Positions 26,685 to 34,932 of a stretch of 64,000 nucleotides of DNA are shown here, piece after piece. Position numbers and translations under genes: made by a program. The stretch's first letter is position 1. The number at the start of each line of letters is the position of its first letter. This DNA comes from Streptomyces capillispiralis. Lineage in GTDB: Bacteria; Actinomycetota; Actinomycetes; Streptomycetales; Streptomycetaceae. Under the pieces are notes generated by a model. It saw nothing but the letters and a program-made list of their open reading frames with translations. It did not search any database and was not told the DNA's origin. Location: positions 1,612,001-1,676,000 of the forward strand of contig NZ_VIWV01000001.1 of NCBI RefSeq assembly GCF_007829875.1, read 5' to 3'.

Positions 26685-28025
26685 TCACCCGGCCAGGCTG
26701 AAGCGCTCGTAGTGGATCTGCCGTTTCGGTACGCCGAGTTCGCGCAGGGTGCGCAGGACCGCGGTGGTCATGCCGGGCGGTCCGCAGACGTAGACGTCCC
26801 GGCCGGTGAGGTCGGGCACGAGCCGGGACAGTTCCGCGGGGGCCAGCCGGTCGGGGACGGGCGGGCCGGTGATCAGGTGCAGCTCGGCGCCCTTGGCGGC
26901 GGCGAGTTCGCCCAGTTCGCCGTGGAGGACGGCGTCGGCCTCGGCCGACACCCGGTACAGGACCACGGCGTGGCCGGGCAGCTCCTCCAGCAGGGCGCGG
27001 ATCGGGGTGACACCGACGCCCCCGGCGATGAGCAGGGTGTCCGGGCGGGTGCGGTGCAGGGCGGTGAACGCGCCGTAGGGGCCCTCGGCGAAGACGCGGG
27101 TGCCGGGTTGGAGGTGGCGCAGGGCGGCGCTGCCGTCGCCGGCCGCCTTCGCGGTGAGCCGCAGGGTGCGGCCGTCGGGCGCGGCGGACAGGGAGAACGG
27201 GTTCGCCTGCCACCAGCGGTCCTTCGTCAGGAACCGCCACAGGAAGAACTGGCCGGCGCGGGCGGGCAGCCGGTCCAGGTCGCGGCCGGTGATGTGGACG
27301 GACACCACGTCGTCGTTCTCGACGACGACCGCCGTGACCCGCAGCCGGTGGCGCAGGTTCCGCCACAGCGGCAGCACCAGCCGCCCCGCGAACACCGCGG
27401 TGAGGGCGGCGCCCCACAGCACGTACCAGTAGGCGGTGGCGGCGGGCGAGGCGGTGAAGGTGGACCCGACGGCGACCTGGTGGGTGAAGGCCAGCACCAC
27501 GGCGACGTACGTGTAGAGGTGGATGAAGTGCCAGGTCTCGTAGGCGAACCGGCGCCGGGCGCGGCGGGCGGAGACCGCGCCGACGACGAGGATCAGGGCG
27601 AGCGCGACGACGGCGCGCAGCACGCCCTCGACGGTTTCGGCGAGGTCGACGAGCTGGTTCACCGGGTCCATCGAGGACATCCCGGCGTAGCCGAAGGTGA
27701 TGAAGACCGCGTGGCCGAGGAGCGTCCACAGCAGTCCGAAGCCCACCCACCGGTGCCACAGGGTGAGCCGGTCCATGCCGATCCGTCGGTCCAGCCAGGG
27801 CAGCCGGGCGACCAGCAGCAGCTGGAAGGCCATCAGCAGGGCCGCGTACAGGCCGGTGAGGCGGCCGAGGAGGACCAGCGCGTTCGCGCCGAACCCGGCC
27901 CGGACGAAGAAGACGGCCACCACCAGGGCGTTGGCGGCGAGCAGCGCGTACAGCCCGGTGCTCGCCACCACCTTGGGGTGTCGCCCCGCGGTGGGGGGTG
28001 CGGGAGGCGCATGGACAGCTGTCAC
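26685..28025 (-). CDS. Transmembrane ferric-reductase-like ferredoxin reductase
   Basis: 446 residues from GTG, chosen because an AAGGAG site lies 7 bases upstream. The N-terminal half has six membrane helices with heme-type histidines (TLWHRWVGFGLLWTLLGHAV, then FIHLYTYVAVVLAFTHQVAVG). The C-terminal half is an FNR module with FAD (RAGQFFLWRF, NPFSLSAAPDG) and NAD(P)H sites (IAGGVGVTPIRALLEEL, VYVCGPPGMTTAVLRTL). It should move electrons from NAD(P)H through FAD and heme across the membrane to the FMN-binding protein. No FeS cysteine cluster is seen. It is divergent from a two-component system, with overlapping upstream regions. Confidence 0.9.
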   Translation of the reverse strand: MTAVHAPPAPPTAGRHPKVVASTGLYALLAANALVVAVFFVRAGFGANALVLLGRLTGLYAALLMAFQLLLVARLPWLDRRIGMDRLTLWHRWVGFGLLWTLLGHAVFITFGYAGMSSMDPVNQLVDLAETVEGVLRAVVALALILVVGAVSARRARRRFAYETWHFIHLYTYVAVVLAFTHQVAVGSTFTASPAATAYWYVLWGAALTAVFAGRLVLPLWRNLRHRLRVTAVVVENDDVVSVHITGRDLDRLPARAGQFFLWRFLTKDRWWQANPFSLSAAPDGRTLRLTAKAAGDGSAALRHLQPGTRVFAEGPYGAFTALHRTRPDTLLIAGGVGVTPIRALLEELPGHAVVLYRVSAEADAVLHGELGELAAAKGAELHLITGPPVPDRLAPAELSRLVPDLTGRDVYVCGPPGMTTAVLRTLRELGVPKRQIHYERFSLAG

Positions 28026-28173
28026 GCCGGATCTCCTTGATCGGGTCCTGGGACACCGAGCTTGGTCGCGGGCGCTGTCGATCCGCTGTCGGCCGACTTT
28101 CAAGTCCTTATCGATCGGGCCGCGATCGCCCACCGCCTCTGGCGCCGGAAGCCCGGTGCCGCAGTATGGGCGG

Positions 28174-28863
28174 GTGGAAAAAGTACGCCTCCTCGTCGTG
28201 GACGACGACCCGCCCATCGCCGACCTGGTGGCGACGGTCGCCCGCTACGAGGGCTGGGACGCGGTCACCGCCAACTCGGGAGAGGAGGCGCTGCGCCGCG
28301 CCGCCGAGTTCCGCCCGGACATCGTGGTGCTGGACCTGATGCTGCCGGACGTCGACGGCTTCGGCGTCCTGGACCGGCTGCGGCGCTCGGGCACGATGGT
28401 GCCGGTGGTGTTCCTCACCGCCCGGGACGGGGTCGCCGACCGGGTGGCGGGGCTGACCCGGGGCGGCGACGACTACCTGGTCAAGCCGTTCGCCGTGGAG
28501 GAGCTGATGGCGCGGCTGCGCACGGTGCTGCGGCGCAGCGCGGGGCCCGGGTTCCAGCGGTCGGTGCTGCGGGTGGCGGACCTGACCATGGACGAGGACA
28601 CCCGCGAGGTGCGGCGCGGCGAGCGGCTGCTGTCGCTGACGCCGACCGAGTACGAGGTGCTGCGCTATCTGATGCGCCGGTCGCCGACCGTGCTGACCAA
28701 GGCGCAGATCCTGGACCACGTGTGGGAGTACGGCTTCGGCGGCCGCTCCAACGTGGTGGAGCTGGTGGTGAGCCGGCTGCGGCGCAAGCTGGACGACACC
28801 GGTGCGCCGCTCATCCAGACCGTGCGGGGCTTCGGCTACGTGATACGGCAGGCCGCCGAGTGA
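28174..28863 (+). CDS. OmpR-family response regulator
   Basis: 229 residues from GTG (VEKVRLLVVDDDPPIADL). The receiver domain has D10-D12 and phosphoacceptor Asp54 (VLDLMLPD), T in LTAR and Lys in DYLVKPF. The winged-helix output domain (about 130-229) ends SNVVELVVSRLRRKLDDTGAPLIQTVRGFGYVI. A CAGTAT hexamer lies 6 bases before the GTG, so the mRNA may be leaderless. It is coupled to the downstream kinase (GTGA overlap). It is divergent from the reductase/FMN/ApbE operon, which it may control. Confidence 0.94.
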   Translation: MEKVRLLVVDDDPPIADLVATVARYEGWDAVTANSGEEALRRAAEFRPDIVVLDLMLPDVDGFGVLDRLRRSGTMVPVVFLTARDGVADRVAGLTRGGDDYLVKPFAVEELMARLRTVLRRSAGPGFQRSVLRVADLTMDEDTREVRRGERLLSLTPTEYEVLRYLMRRSPTVLTKAQILDHVWEYGFGGRSNVVELVVSRLRRKLDDTGAPLIQTVRGFGYVIRQAAE

Positions 28864-30305
28864 CCGGCGCGGTGCGCCGGCTGCGGCGGACCTACCGGCG
28901 GCTGCGCCTGGGCACCCGGCTGGCGCTGGGCCTCGGGGCGCTGTCGCTGGCGGTGTTCGCGGTCGTCGGCACGGCCCTCACCGCCTACATGCGCGACTAC
29001 CTGGAACGGCAGCTGGGCGACCAGCTGAAGCTGATCCAGACCGTGCAGGCCAAGGACGCGGCGGCGCACGGCACGGTGAAGCGCAAGCCGTACTACGGCT
29101 GGTACACGGCGGTGTACGACGTCTCCGACGACGCGGTCACCCTGCGCCGGCCCGCCGACGTGCCCGACGACACCCGGGCCTTCGCCGGCCTGGCGCGGGC
29201 GATGGCGTCCTCCGACACCGAGCTGATGCGCACCGAGCGGATCCACGGCGAGGGCGTCTACCGGCTGCGCGGCTGCGAGGTCGAGCCGGGGGTGGTGCTG
29301 GTGAGCGCCGCGCCGGTGGAGGACGTCGAGGAGACCGTCGGGCAGCTGATCACGGTGCAGGTCGTGGTGTTCGCCCTCGCGCTGGCGGCGCTGGTGGAGT
29401 TCGGGCGGCGGATGCTGCGGCGCGGGCTGAAACCGCTGAGCGACATGGCGCACACCGCGCACGGCATCGCCTCGCACGACCTGTCCGAGTCGGCGTCCCG
29501 GCTGCCGCTGCGCGCGGACGGGCGGGACGGCGGCCCGGAGGTCGCCGAGCTGCGCACCGCCTTCAACACGATGCTGGAGCACATCGACGACTCCCTCGCG
29601 GTGCGCGCGGAGGCCGAACTGCGGCTGCGCCGCTTCGTCGCGGACGCCTCGCACGAGCTGCGCACCCCGCTGATGTCGGTGCGCGGCTACGCGGACCTGT
29701 TCCAGTACGCCGCCGCCAACGAGCCCGCCGAGCGCGACCGGCACCTGGCGCGGCTGCGGGCGGAGGCCGCGCGGATGGGGGTGCTGCTGGACGACCTGCT
29801 GCTGCTCGCCCGGCTGGACGCGGCGGAGGTGGAGGCACCGCTGCGGACGGCGGACACGGACCTGGTGGAGCTGGTGCTGCAGGCCGCCGACGCGTTCCGG
29901 GCGGGCCACCCGGACCATCCGCTGACGGTGCGGGCCGGGGCGGGGCCGTTGCGGCTGCGCCTGGACCCGCAGCGCATCCGGCAGGTGCTGGACAACCTGC
30001 TCACCAACGCCGCCGTGCACACCCCGGCCGGCACCCCGGTGTCGGTGGAGGTCTCCGTCGCCGGCGGGGCGGCGCTGGTGCGGGTCGCCGACGCGGGCCC
30101 GGGCGTCCCTGCGGAGGACCGGGAGCGGGTCTTCGACCGCTTCTACCGTGTCGACAAGGCCCGCAGCCGCGACCGGGGCGGCAGCGGGCTCGGCCTCCCG
30201 GTCGCCCGGTCACTGGCGCGGGCGCACGGCGGCGACATCGACCTGAGCGGCGGGCCGGGCGCGACGGTGTTCACCGTACGGCTGCCCCTGGACGGCGGCC
30301 CCTGA
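28860..30305 (+). CDS. Membrane sensor histidine kinase partnered with the 28174 regulator
   Basis: 481 residues from GTG overlapping the regulator stop. It has helix 1 (about 21-43), an extracytoplasmic sensor loop (about 45-162), helix 2 (about 164-182), HAMP, and HisKA with phosphorylated His265 (FVADASHELRTPL). The HATPase has N-box LDNLLTNAAVHTP and G-boxes DAGPGVP and GGSGLGLPVARSL. The sensor loop has one Cys in LRGCEVEPG. The signal is not readable; its position suggests redox or respiratory control of the divergent electron-transfer operon. Confidence 0.94.
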   Translation: MTGAVRRLRRTYRRLRLGTRLALGLGALSLAVFAVVGTALTAYMRDYLERQLGDQLKLIQTVQAKDAAAHGTVKRKPYYGWYTAVYDVSDDAVTLRRPADVPDDTRAFAGLARAMASSDTELMRTERIHGEGVYRLRGCEVEPGVVLVSAAPVEDVEETVGQLITVQVVVFALALAALVEFGRRMLRRGLKPLSDMAHTAHGIASHDLSESASRLPLRADGRDGGPEVAELRTAFNTMLEHIDDSLAVRAEAELRLRRFVADASHELRTPLMSVRGYADLFQYAAANEPAERDRHLARLRAEAARMGVLLDDLLLLARLDAAEVEAPLRTADTDLVELVLQAADAFRAGHPDHPLTVRAGAGPLRLRLDPQRIRQVLDNLLTNAAVHTPAGTPVSVEVSVAGGAALVRVADAGPGVPAEDRERVFDRFYRVDKARSRDRGGSGLGLPVARSLARAHGGDIDLSGGPGATVFTVRLPLDGGP

Positions 30306-30388
30306 GGATCCCCGGCTGTGACGGCTGCCCCTGAGGATCCCCGGCTGTCACGGGTGCCCCCGAGGATCCCCGGCTGTCACGGGTGGCC
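30304..30388 (+). repeat. 29-base tandem repeat directly after the kinase gene
   Basis: Three copies at an exact 29-base period start at 30304, 30333 and 30362. Each begins GAGGATCCCCGGCTGT; the third is partial. The first copy begins inside the kinase stop codon. Small differences (GTGACGGCT versus GTCACGGGT) show the copies have begun to diverge. The rest of the gap to 30615 holds no gene; a TAGCGT hexamer at 30604-30609 is a candidate -10 for a leaderless epimerase transcript. Confidence 0.85.
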
Positions 30389-30615
30389 GCTCACGGCTGC
30401 CGACGGGGAGCGGCCCCGGGCGGGGATCGGGGACCTTGCCGGGGGTCTCCTCGCGTCCGCGAGTTCACGGCTCCCGACGGCGGGCGGCCGAGCGAGCCGG
30501 TCGGCCGACGGTCCCGCCGGTCACGTGCCCGGCGGGGCGGGGCCATGTCTTACGGACCGGTGACGTGCCGGGCGCGGTCCCGTCGGCCGGTGGCGGGCGT
30601 GCCTAGCGTGGACGC

Positions 30616-31617
30616 ATGCGCGTACTGGTCACCGGCGGTGCCGGGTTCATCGGGTCCCATGTCGTCGAGGCGCTGCGGGCGCGCGGGCACGAGCCCGTGG
30701 TCTTCGACGTCCGCGCCGATCCGACGGCGGACGTCCGCTCCCCCGGCGCCGTGCGCGAGGCGCTGTCCGGCGTGGACGCCGTCTGCCACCAGGCGGCGAT
30801 GGTCGGCCTCGGCACCGGGTTCGCCGACGCCCCGGAGTACGTCTCCCACAACGACCTGGGTACGGCGGTACTGCTGGCCGCGATGGCGGAGGCGGGGGTG
30901 GAACGGCTGGTGCTGGCCGGTTCCATGGTGGTGTACGGCGAGGGCCGCTACGCCTGCCCGCGGCACGGGGTGGTGCGGCCGGGGCCCCGGGCCGTCACCG
31001 ACCTGGCGGCCGGGCGGTTCGAACCCGCCTGCCCGGTGTGCGGTGCGGACCTGGAACCGGGCCTCGTCGGCGAGGACGCCCCGGCCGATCCGCGCAACGT
31101 GTACGCCACGACCAAGCTGGCCCAGGAGCACCTGGCCGCCGCCTGGGCCCGGTCGACGGGCGGCTCGGCGGTGTCGCTGCGCTACCACAACGTCTACGGC
31201 CCCGGCATGCCCCGCGACACCCCGTACGCGGGCGTCGCCTCCTTCTTCCGCTCGGCGCTGGCCCGCGGTGAGGCCCCGCGCGTCTTCGAGGACGGCGGTC
31301 AGCGACGGGACTTCGTCCACGTACGGGATGTGGCGGGCGCGAATGTCGCCGCGCTGGAGGCGGAGCGGCACGCGGGTGCGCTGACCGCGTACAACACCGG
31401 CAGCGGCACGCCCCACACGGTCGGCGAGATGGCCCGCGCCCTCGCCCTCGCGTACGGCGGCCCGGACCCGGTGGTCACCGGCGAGTACCGCCTGGGCGAC
31501 GTCCGCCACATCACCGCGGACTCCTCCCGGCTGCGGGCGGAGCTGGGCTGGGTGCCGGAGGTCGGCTTCGCGCAGGGCATGCGGGAGTTCGCGGCCGCGG
31601 GGCTGCGCGGGGACTGA
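30616..31617 (+). CDS. NAD-dependent sugar-nucleotide epimerase/dehydratase with a Cys/His insertion
   Basis: 333 residues from ATG. It is an extended short-chain dehydrogenase: NAD motif TGGAGFIGSH (6-15), catalytic Ser in LAGSMVVYG, YxxxK as Y163-K167 (NVYATTK), then LRYHNVYGPGMP and RRDFVHVRDVA. Residues 110-150 hold an insertion with C114-P-R-H117 and C139-P-V-C142, which looks like a zinc-binding CxxH/CxxC pair and is absent from common GalE/RmlB relatives. It probably makes or modifies an NDP-sugar for the nearby glycosyltransferases. The substrate is unknown. Confidence 0.9.
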   Translation: MRVLVTGGAGFIGSHVVEALRARGHEPVVFDVRADPTADVRSPGAVREALSGVDAVCHQAAMVGLGTGFADAPEYVSHNDLGTAVLLAAMAEAGVERLVLAGSMVVYGEGRYACPRHGVVRPGPRAVTDLAAGRFEPACPVCGADLEPGLVGEDAPADPRNVYATTKLAQEHLAAAWARSTGGSAVSLRYHNVYGPGMPRDTPYAGVASFFRSALARGEAPRVFEDGGQRRDFVHVRDVAGANVAALEAERHAGALTAYNTGSGTPHTVGEMARALALAYGGPDPVVTGEYRLGDVRHITADSSRLRAELGWVPEVGFAQGMREFAAAGLRGD

Positions 31618-31629
31618 GTCACCCCCGCG

Positions 31630-32742
31630 TCATCCCCGCGCGGCGGGAAGCGTCACCTCGAAGCGGCAGCCGCCCGTGACGTTGCGGACGCTGGCGCTGC
31701 CCCGGTGGGCCTCGACGATGCCGCGCACGATGGCGAGGCCGAGGCCCGCGCCGGCCGGCGGGGTGCGGGCGTGGCTGCCGCGCCAGCCGGTGTCGAAGAC
31801 GCGGGGCAGGTCCTCGTCGGGGATGCCGCCGCAGCCGTCCGTCACGGACAGCACCACCCCCTCGGCCGAGCGTCGGGCGGTGACGGCGACCGTGCCGTCG
31901 GCCGGGGTCCGGCGGATCGCGTTGACCAGCAGGTTGCCGAGCACCCGGCTCATCTCCCGGCCGTCCACCTCCACCGGCACCGGCTCCACCCGGTCGCCGA
32001 CGAGCCGTACGCCGTGTTCGCGGGCGAGCGGGTCCGCGCCGGCGAGGGCGTCGCCGATCAGGTCGTACAGGGAGATCCGGGAGAGCGAGAGGGTCAGCGC
32101 GCCCGCGTGGATGCGGGAGAGCTCGAAGAGGTCGCCGACCATGTCGTTGAGGCGTTCCACCTCGGTGCGGATCTGCCGGAGGTAGCGGTCGGGTTCGGCG
32201 GCGACACCGTCCTCCAGCGCCTCGGCCATCGCACGCAGTCCGGCGAGCGGGGTGCGCAGGTCGTGGGAGATCCAGGCGACGAGTTCCCGCCGGGAGGACT
32301 CCAGGGCCCGTTCGCGGTCCCGGGACTCGGCGAGCCTGACGCTGGTGGCCTCCAGTTCGCGGCTGAGCGCGGCGAGTTCGGCGGTGGACGGGCCGTCGGG
32401 CGCGGCGAAGGCCCCGCCGTCGCCGAAGGAGCGGGCGGCGAGCGCCAGGTCCCGGCTGCGGGCGACGACCCAGCGGCCCAGCAGCAGCGCGGTGACCGTG
32501 GAGACCACGGCGGCCATGGCGACGACCGTCGTCACCACGGTCAGGTCGTGTGCCGAGAGGAACATGGCCTGGGCGACGGCCAGGGTGCCCGCGAGCATCG
32601 CCGTCACCGCGACCCCGGAGACGACCGCGAGGTGCGCGGTCAGCGACCGGCGCCGGATGAGCAGCAGGACGCAGGCGCCGAGCAGGCCCGCCGCGGCGGC
32701 GCCGAGGAACGCGAACAGCGCGATGAGGAGCGCGTCACGCAC
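31630..32742 (-). CDS. Sensor histidine kinase lacking a large extracytoplasmic domain
   Basis: 370 residues from GTG. Three to four closely spaced N-terminal helices (about 5-30, 35-62, 66-90) leave only short loops outside, so the signal is probably sensed in the membrane or by a partner. A cytoplasmic linker leads to HisKA with His160 (VAWISHDLRTPLAGL). The HATPase has N-box LGNLLVNAIRRTP and G-boxes DGCGGIP and GAGLGLAIVRGIV. It lies three bases downstream of its OmpR-type regulator and is convergent with the epimerase gene, their stops only 12 bases apart. Confidence 0.94.
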   Translation of the reverse strand: MRDALLIALFAFLGAAAAGLLGACVLLLIRRRSLTAHLAVVSGVAVTAMLAGTLAVAQAMFLSAHDLTVVTTVVAMAAVVSTVTALLLGRWVVARSRDLALAARSFGDGGAFAAPDGPSTAELAALSRELEATSVRLAESRDRERALESSRRELVAWISHDLRTPLAGLRAMAEALEDGVAAEPDRYLRQIRTEVERLNDMVGDLFELSRIHAGALTLSLSRISLYDLIGDALAGADPLAREHGVRLVGDRVEPVPVEVDGREMSRVLGNLLVNAIRRTPADGTVAVTARRSAEGVVLSVTDGCGGIPDEDLPRVFDTGWRGSHARTPPAGAGLGLAIVRGIVEAHRGSASVRNVTGGCRFEVTLPAARG

Positions 32743-32745
32743 GGC

Positions 32746-33471
32746 TCACGCCTCCCCGGCCCCGGCGAAGGGGTCGAAGCGGTAACCGACGCCCCACACG
32801 GTCTGGATGAGCCGGGGCCGGCCCGGATCGTCCTCGACCTTGCCGCGCAGCCGCCGCACATGGACGGTCACGGTCGACAGGTCGCCGAAGTCCCAGCCCC
32901 ACACCTCCCGCATCAGTTCCTCCCGCGCACAGGCCCGCCCGGGGTTGCGCAGGAAGAAGGCGAGGAGGTCGAACTCACGGATGGTCAGGGCGAGTTCGAC
33001 CCCGTTCTTGGTGGCGCGGCGGGCGGCGTGGTCGATGGAGAGACCGGCCGCCCGCAGAGCACCGGACGCGGCCGGGGCGGGACGGGCGCGGCGCAGTACG
33101 GACTCGACACGCAGGACGAGTTCGCGCGGGCTGAACGGCTTGGTGACGTAGTCGTCGGCGCCGATCTCCAGGCCGAGGATGCGGTCGTCCTCGTCGCCCC
33201 GCGCGGTGAGCATGATGACCGGGACCGGCCCGTGGCCGCGCATCCGGCGGCACACCTCCAGGCCGTCCATGCCGGGCAGCATGAGGTCGAGCACGACGAG
33301 GTCCGGCCAGTTGGCCGCCGCGCGGGCGAGCGCGTCGGGGCCGTCACCGGCCCGGTCGACGACGTACCCGGCGCGGTCGAGGTAGCCCGTGACGATCTCG
33401 GCGACGGTGGGGTCGTCGTCGACGACGAGGACCCGGGCTCCCGCCTCGGCGTGCGGTGGTCGTTGCTCCAT
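32746..33471 (-). CDS. OmpR-family response regulator of the glycan-like cluster
   Basis: 241 residues from ATG. The receiver domain has DDD at 18-20, phosphoacceptor Asp62 (VVLDLMLPGMDG), LTARG and TKPF. The winged-helix DNA-binding domain (about 140-241) contains LTIREFDLLAFFLRNPGRACAREELMREVWGWDFGDLSTVTVHVRRLRGKVEDDP. It is transcribed divergently from the GT2/DUF2064/methyltransferase operon across a 112-base gap and is the best candidate regulator of that operon. Confidence 0.94.
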   Translation of the reverse strand: MEQRPPHAEAGARVLVVDDDPTVAEIVTGYLDRAGYVVDRAGDGPDALARAAANWPDLVVLDLMLPGMDGLEVCRRMRGHGPVPVIMLTARGDEDDRILGLEIGADDYVTKPFSPRELVLRVESVLRRARPAPAASGALRAAGLSIDHAARRATKNGVELALTIREFDLLAFFLRNPGRACAREELMREVWGWDFGDLSTVTVHVRRLRGKVEDDPGRPRLIQTVWGVGYRFDPFAGAGEA

Positions 33472-33570
33472 GCGGCCAGCCTCGCACCACGCGCGCGCGA
33501 GCGGTGCGGCCGGGCGCCGACGTCCGTGTTTCGTAAGAAGCCGATGTCCGGTATGACCGTTTCTCGTTCG

Positions 33571-33576
33571 TAGGGT
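33571..33576 (+). promoter_or_regulatory. Candidate -10 of a leaderless transcript (TAGGGT)
   Basis: TAGGGT fits the TANNNT actinobacterial -10 and lies 7 bases before the GTG at 33584, the spacing expected if transcription starts at the first codon. No ribosome-binding site is seen and no clear -35. Confidence 0.45.
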
Positions 33577-33583
33577 GAGAGCC

Positions 33584-34297
33584 GTGACCACCTCCTCCCC
33601 CGCCCCGGAAGCGGGCCCGGCGTCCGTGGACGTCGTCCTGCCCTGTCTCGACGAGGCCGCGGCGCTGCCGTGGGTGCTGGAACGCGTACCGCCCGGCTGG
33701 CGCGCCCTCGTCGTGGACAACGGCTCCACGGACGGCTCCGACCGCATCGCCCGCGAACTCGGCGCGACCGTCGTGCGGGAGGGGCGGCGCGGTTTCGGCG
33801 CCGCCTGCCATGCCGGGCTGACGGCCGCCACGGCCGACATCGTGTGCTTCTGCGACTGCGACGCCTCGCTGGACCCGGCGGATCTGGTGCCGTTCGTGCG
33901 CGAGGTCCGGGCCGGCGAGGCGGACCTGGTGCTGGGGCGGCGCCGGCCGCGGTCGCTCGGGGCCTGGCCGGTCCACGCCCGTGCCGGCAACCTGGCCCTG
34001 TCCCGGCTGCTGCGCCGCCGTACCGGACTGCGGCTGCACGATCTCGGCCCGCTGCGGGCCGCCCGGCGCGCGGAGCTGCTCGCCCTGGACCTGACCGACC
34101 GGCGCAGCGGCTATCCGCTCCAGATGGTGGTGCGCGCCGCCGACGCCGGCTGGCGGATCGCCGAGCACGACGTCCCCTACGCGCCGCGCACCGGCGCCTC
34201 CAAGGTGACCGGCACCTGGCGCGGCACCTTCCGGGCGGTACGGGACATGAGCCGGGTGCTCCGGGAGGCGCCCGCGCGTGAGGGGGCGGCGTCATGA
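33584..34297 (+). CDS. GT2 family glycosyltransferase (polyprenol-phosphate sugar transferase type)
   Basis: 237 residues from GTG 33584; a GTG three codons earlier is possible. The GT-A fold has VVLPCLDEAAAL, VDNGSTDGSDRIA and the metal-binding region CFCDCDASLDP, followed by RRRPRSLGAWPVHARAGNLAL and SGYPLQMVVRAADAGWRIAEHDVPY, as in dolichol/polyprenol-phosphate mannosyl or glucosyltransferases. There are no membrane helices. It is the first of three overlapping genes (ATGA with DUF2064). The lipid acceptor is inferred from family resemblance. Confidence 0.9.
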   Translation: MTTSSPAPEAGPASVDVVLPCLDEAAALPWVLERVPPGWRALVVDNGSTDGSDRIARELGATVVREGRRGFGAACHAGLTAATADIVCFCDCDASLDPADLVPFVREVRAGEADLVLGRRRPRSLGAWPVHARAGNLALSRLLRRRTGLRLHDLGPLRAARRAELLALDLTDRRSGYPLQMVVRAADAGWRIAEHDVPYAPRTGASKVTGTWRGTFRAVRDMSRVLREAPAREGAAS

Positions 34298-34932
34298 CGC
34301 CGGGGACGACACCGGAAACGACGCCCGTGACGCTGCTCGTCATCGCCAAGGAGCCCCGCCCGGGCCGGGTGAAGACCCGGCTGACCCCGCCGTTCACTCC
34401 CGAGGAGGCGGCGGCGCTCGCCGAGGCCGCGCTCGCCGACACCCTGGACGCGGTGGCGCGCACGCCCGCGCGGCGCCGGGTGCTGGTGCTGGACGGGGCG
34501 CCGGGACCCTGGCTGCCGGACGGCGTCGAGGTCGTGCCGCAAAGCGCGGGCGGGCTCGACGAGCGGCTGGCCGCGGCATTCGCCGGGTGCGACGGACCCG
34601 CCCTCCTCATCGGCATGGACACGCCCCAGGTGACGCCCGACCTGCTCACCGTGGACTTCGCGGACTGCGACGCGTACTTCGGCCCCGCCGAGGACGGCGG
34701 TTTCTGGGCGCTGGGGCTGGCCGACCCCGACCCGGGGCTGCTGCGCGGGGTTCCCATGTCGACCCCGGACACGGGGGCCGCGCAACGGCGGCGGCTCGCC
34801 CGTCTGCGGGTGCGCGACCTGCCGGTGCTGCGGGACGTGGACACGGCGCACGACGCGGCGGCGGTCGCCGGTGCGGCGCCCGGCGGACGGTTCGCCGCGC
34901 TGCTGGCCCGGCTGACGGCGGCGCGCCGGTGA
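34294..34932 (+). CDS. DUF2064 (TIGR04282-like) glycosyltransferase-fold protein
   Basis: 212 residues. The typical beginning is LLVIAKEPRPGRVKTRLTPPFTPEEAAALAEAAL, followed by GGLDERLAAAFAG, LLIGMDTPQVTPDLL and the conserved YFGPAEDGGFWALGLADP. The family has a nucleotidyltransferase/GT-A-like fold and commonly sits beside a GT2 gene. Its exact chemistry is unknown in most contexts; one subgroup is linked to arsenosugars, which nothing here supports. It overlaps the GT2 stop by 4 bases and the methyltransferase start by 4 bases. Confidence 0.92.
   Translation: MTPGTTPETTPVTLLVIAKEPRPGRVKTRLTPPFTPEEAAALAEAALADTLDAVARTPARRRVLVLDGAPGPWLPDGVEVVPQSAGGLDERLAAAFAGCDGPALLIGMDTPQVTPDLLTVDFADCDAYFGPAEDGGFWALGLADPDPGLLRGVPMSTPDTGAAQRRRLARLRVRDLPVLRDVDTAHDAAAVAGAAPGGRFAALLARLTAARR

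Noticed and set aside
34294..34932. Arsenosugar biosynthesis glycosyltransferase
   Set aside because: The DUF2064/TIGR04282 name alone suggests this; no arsenic genes (arsM, arsS) are in the window.
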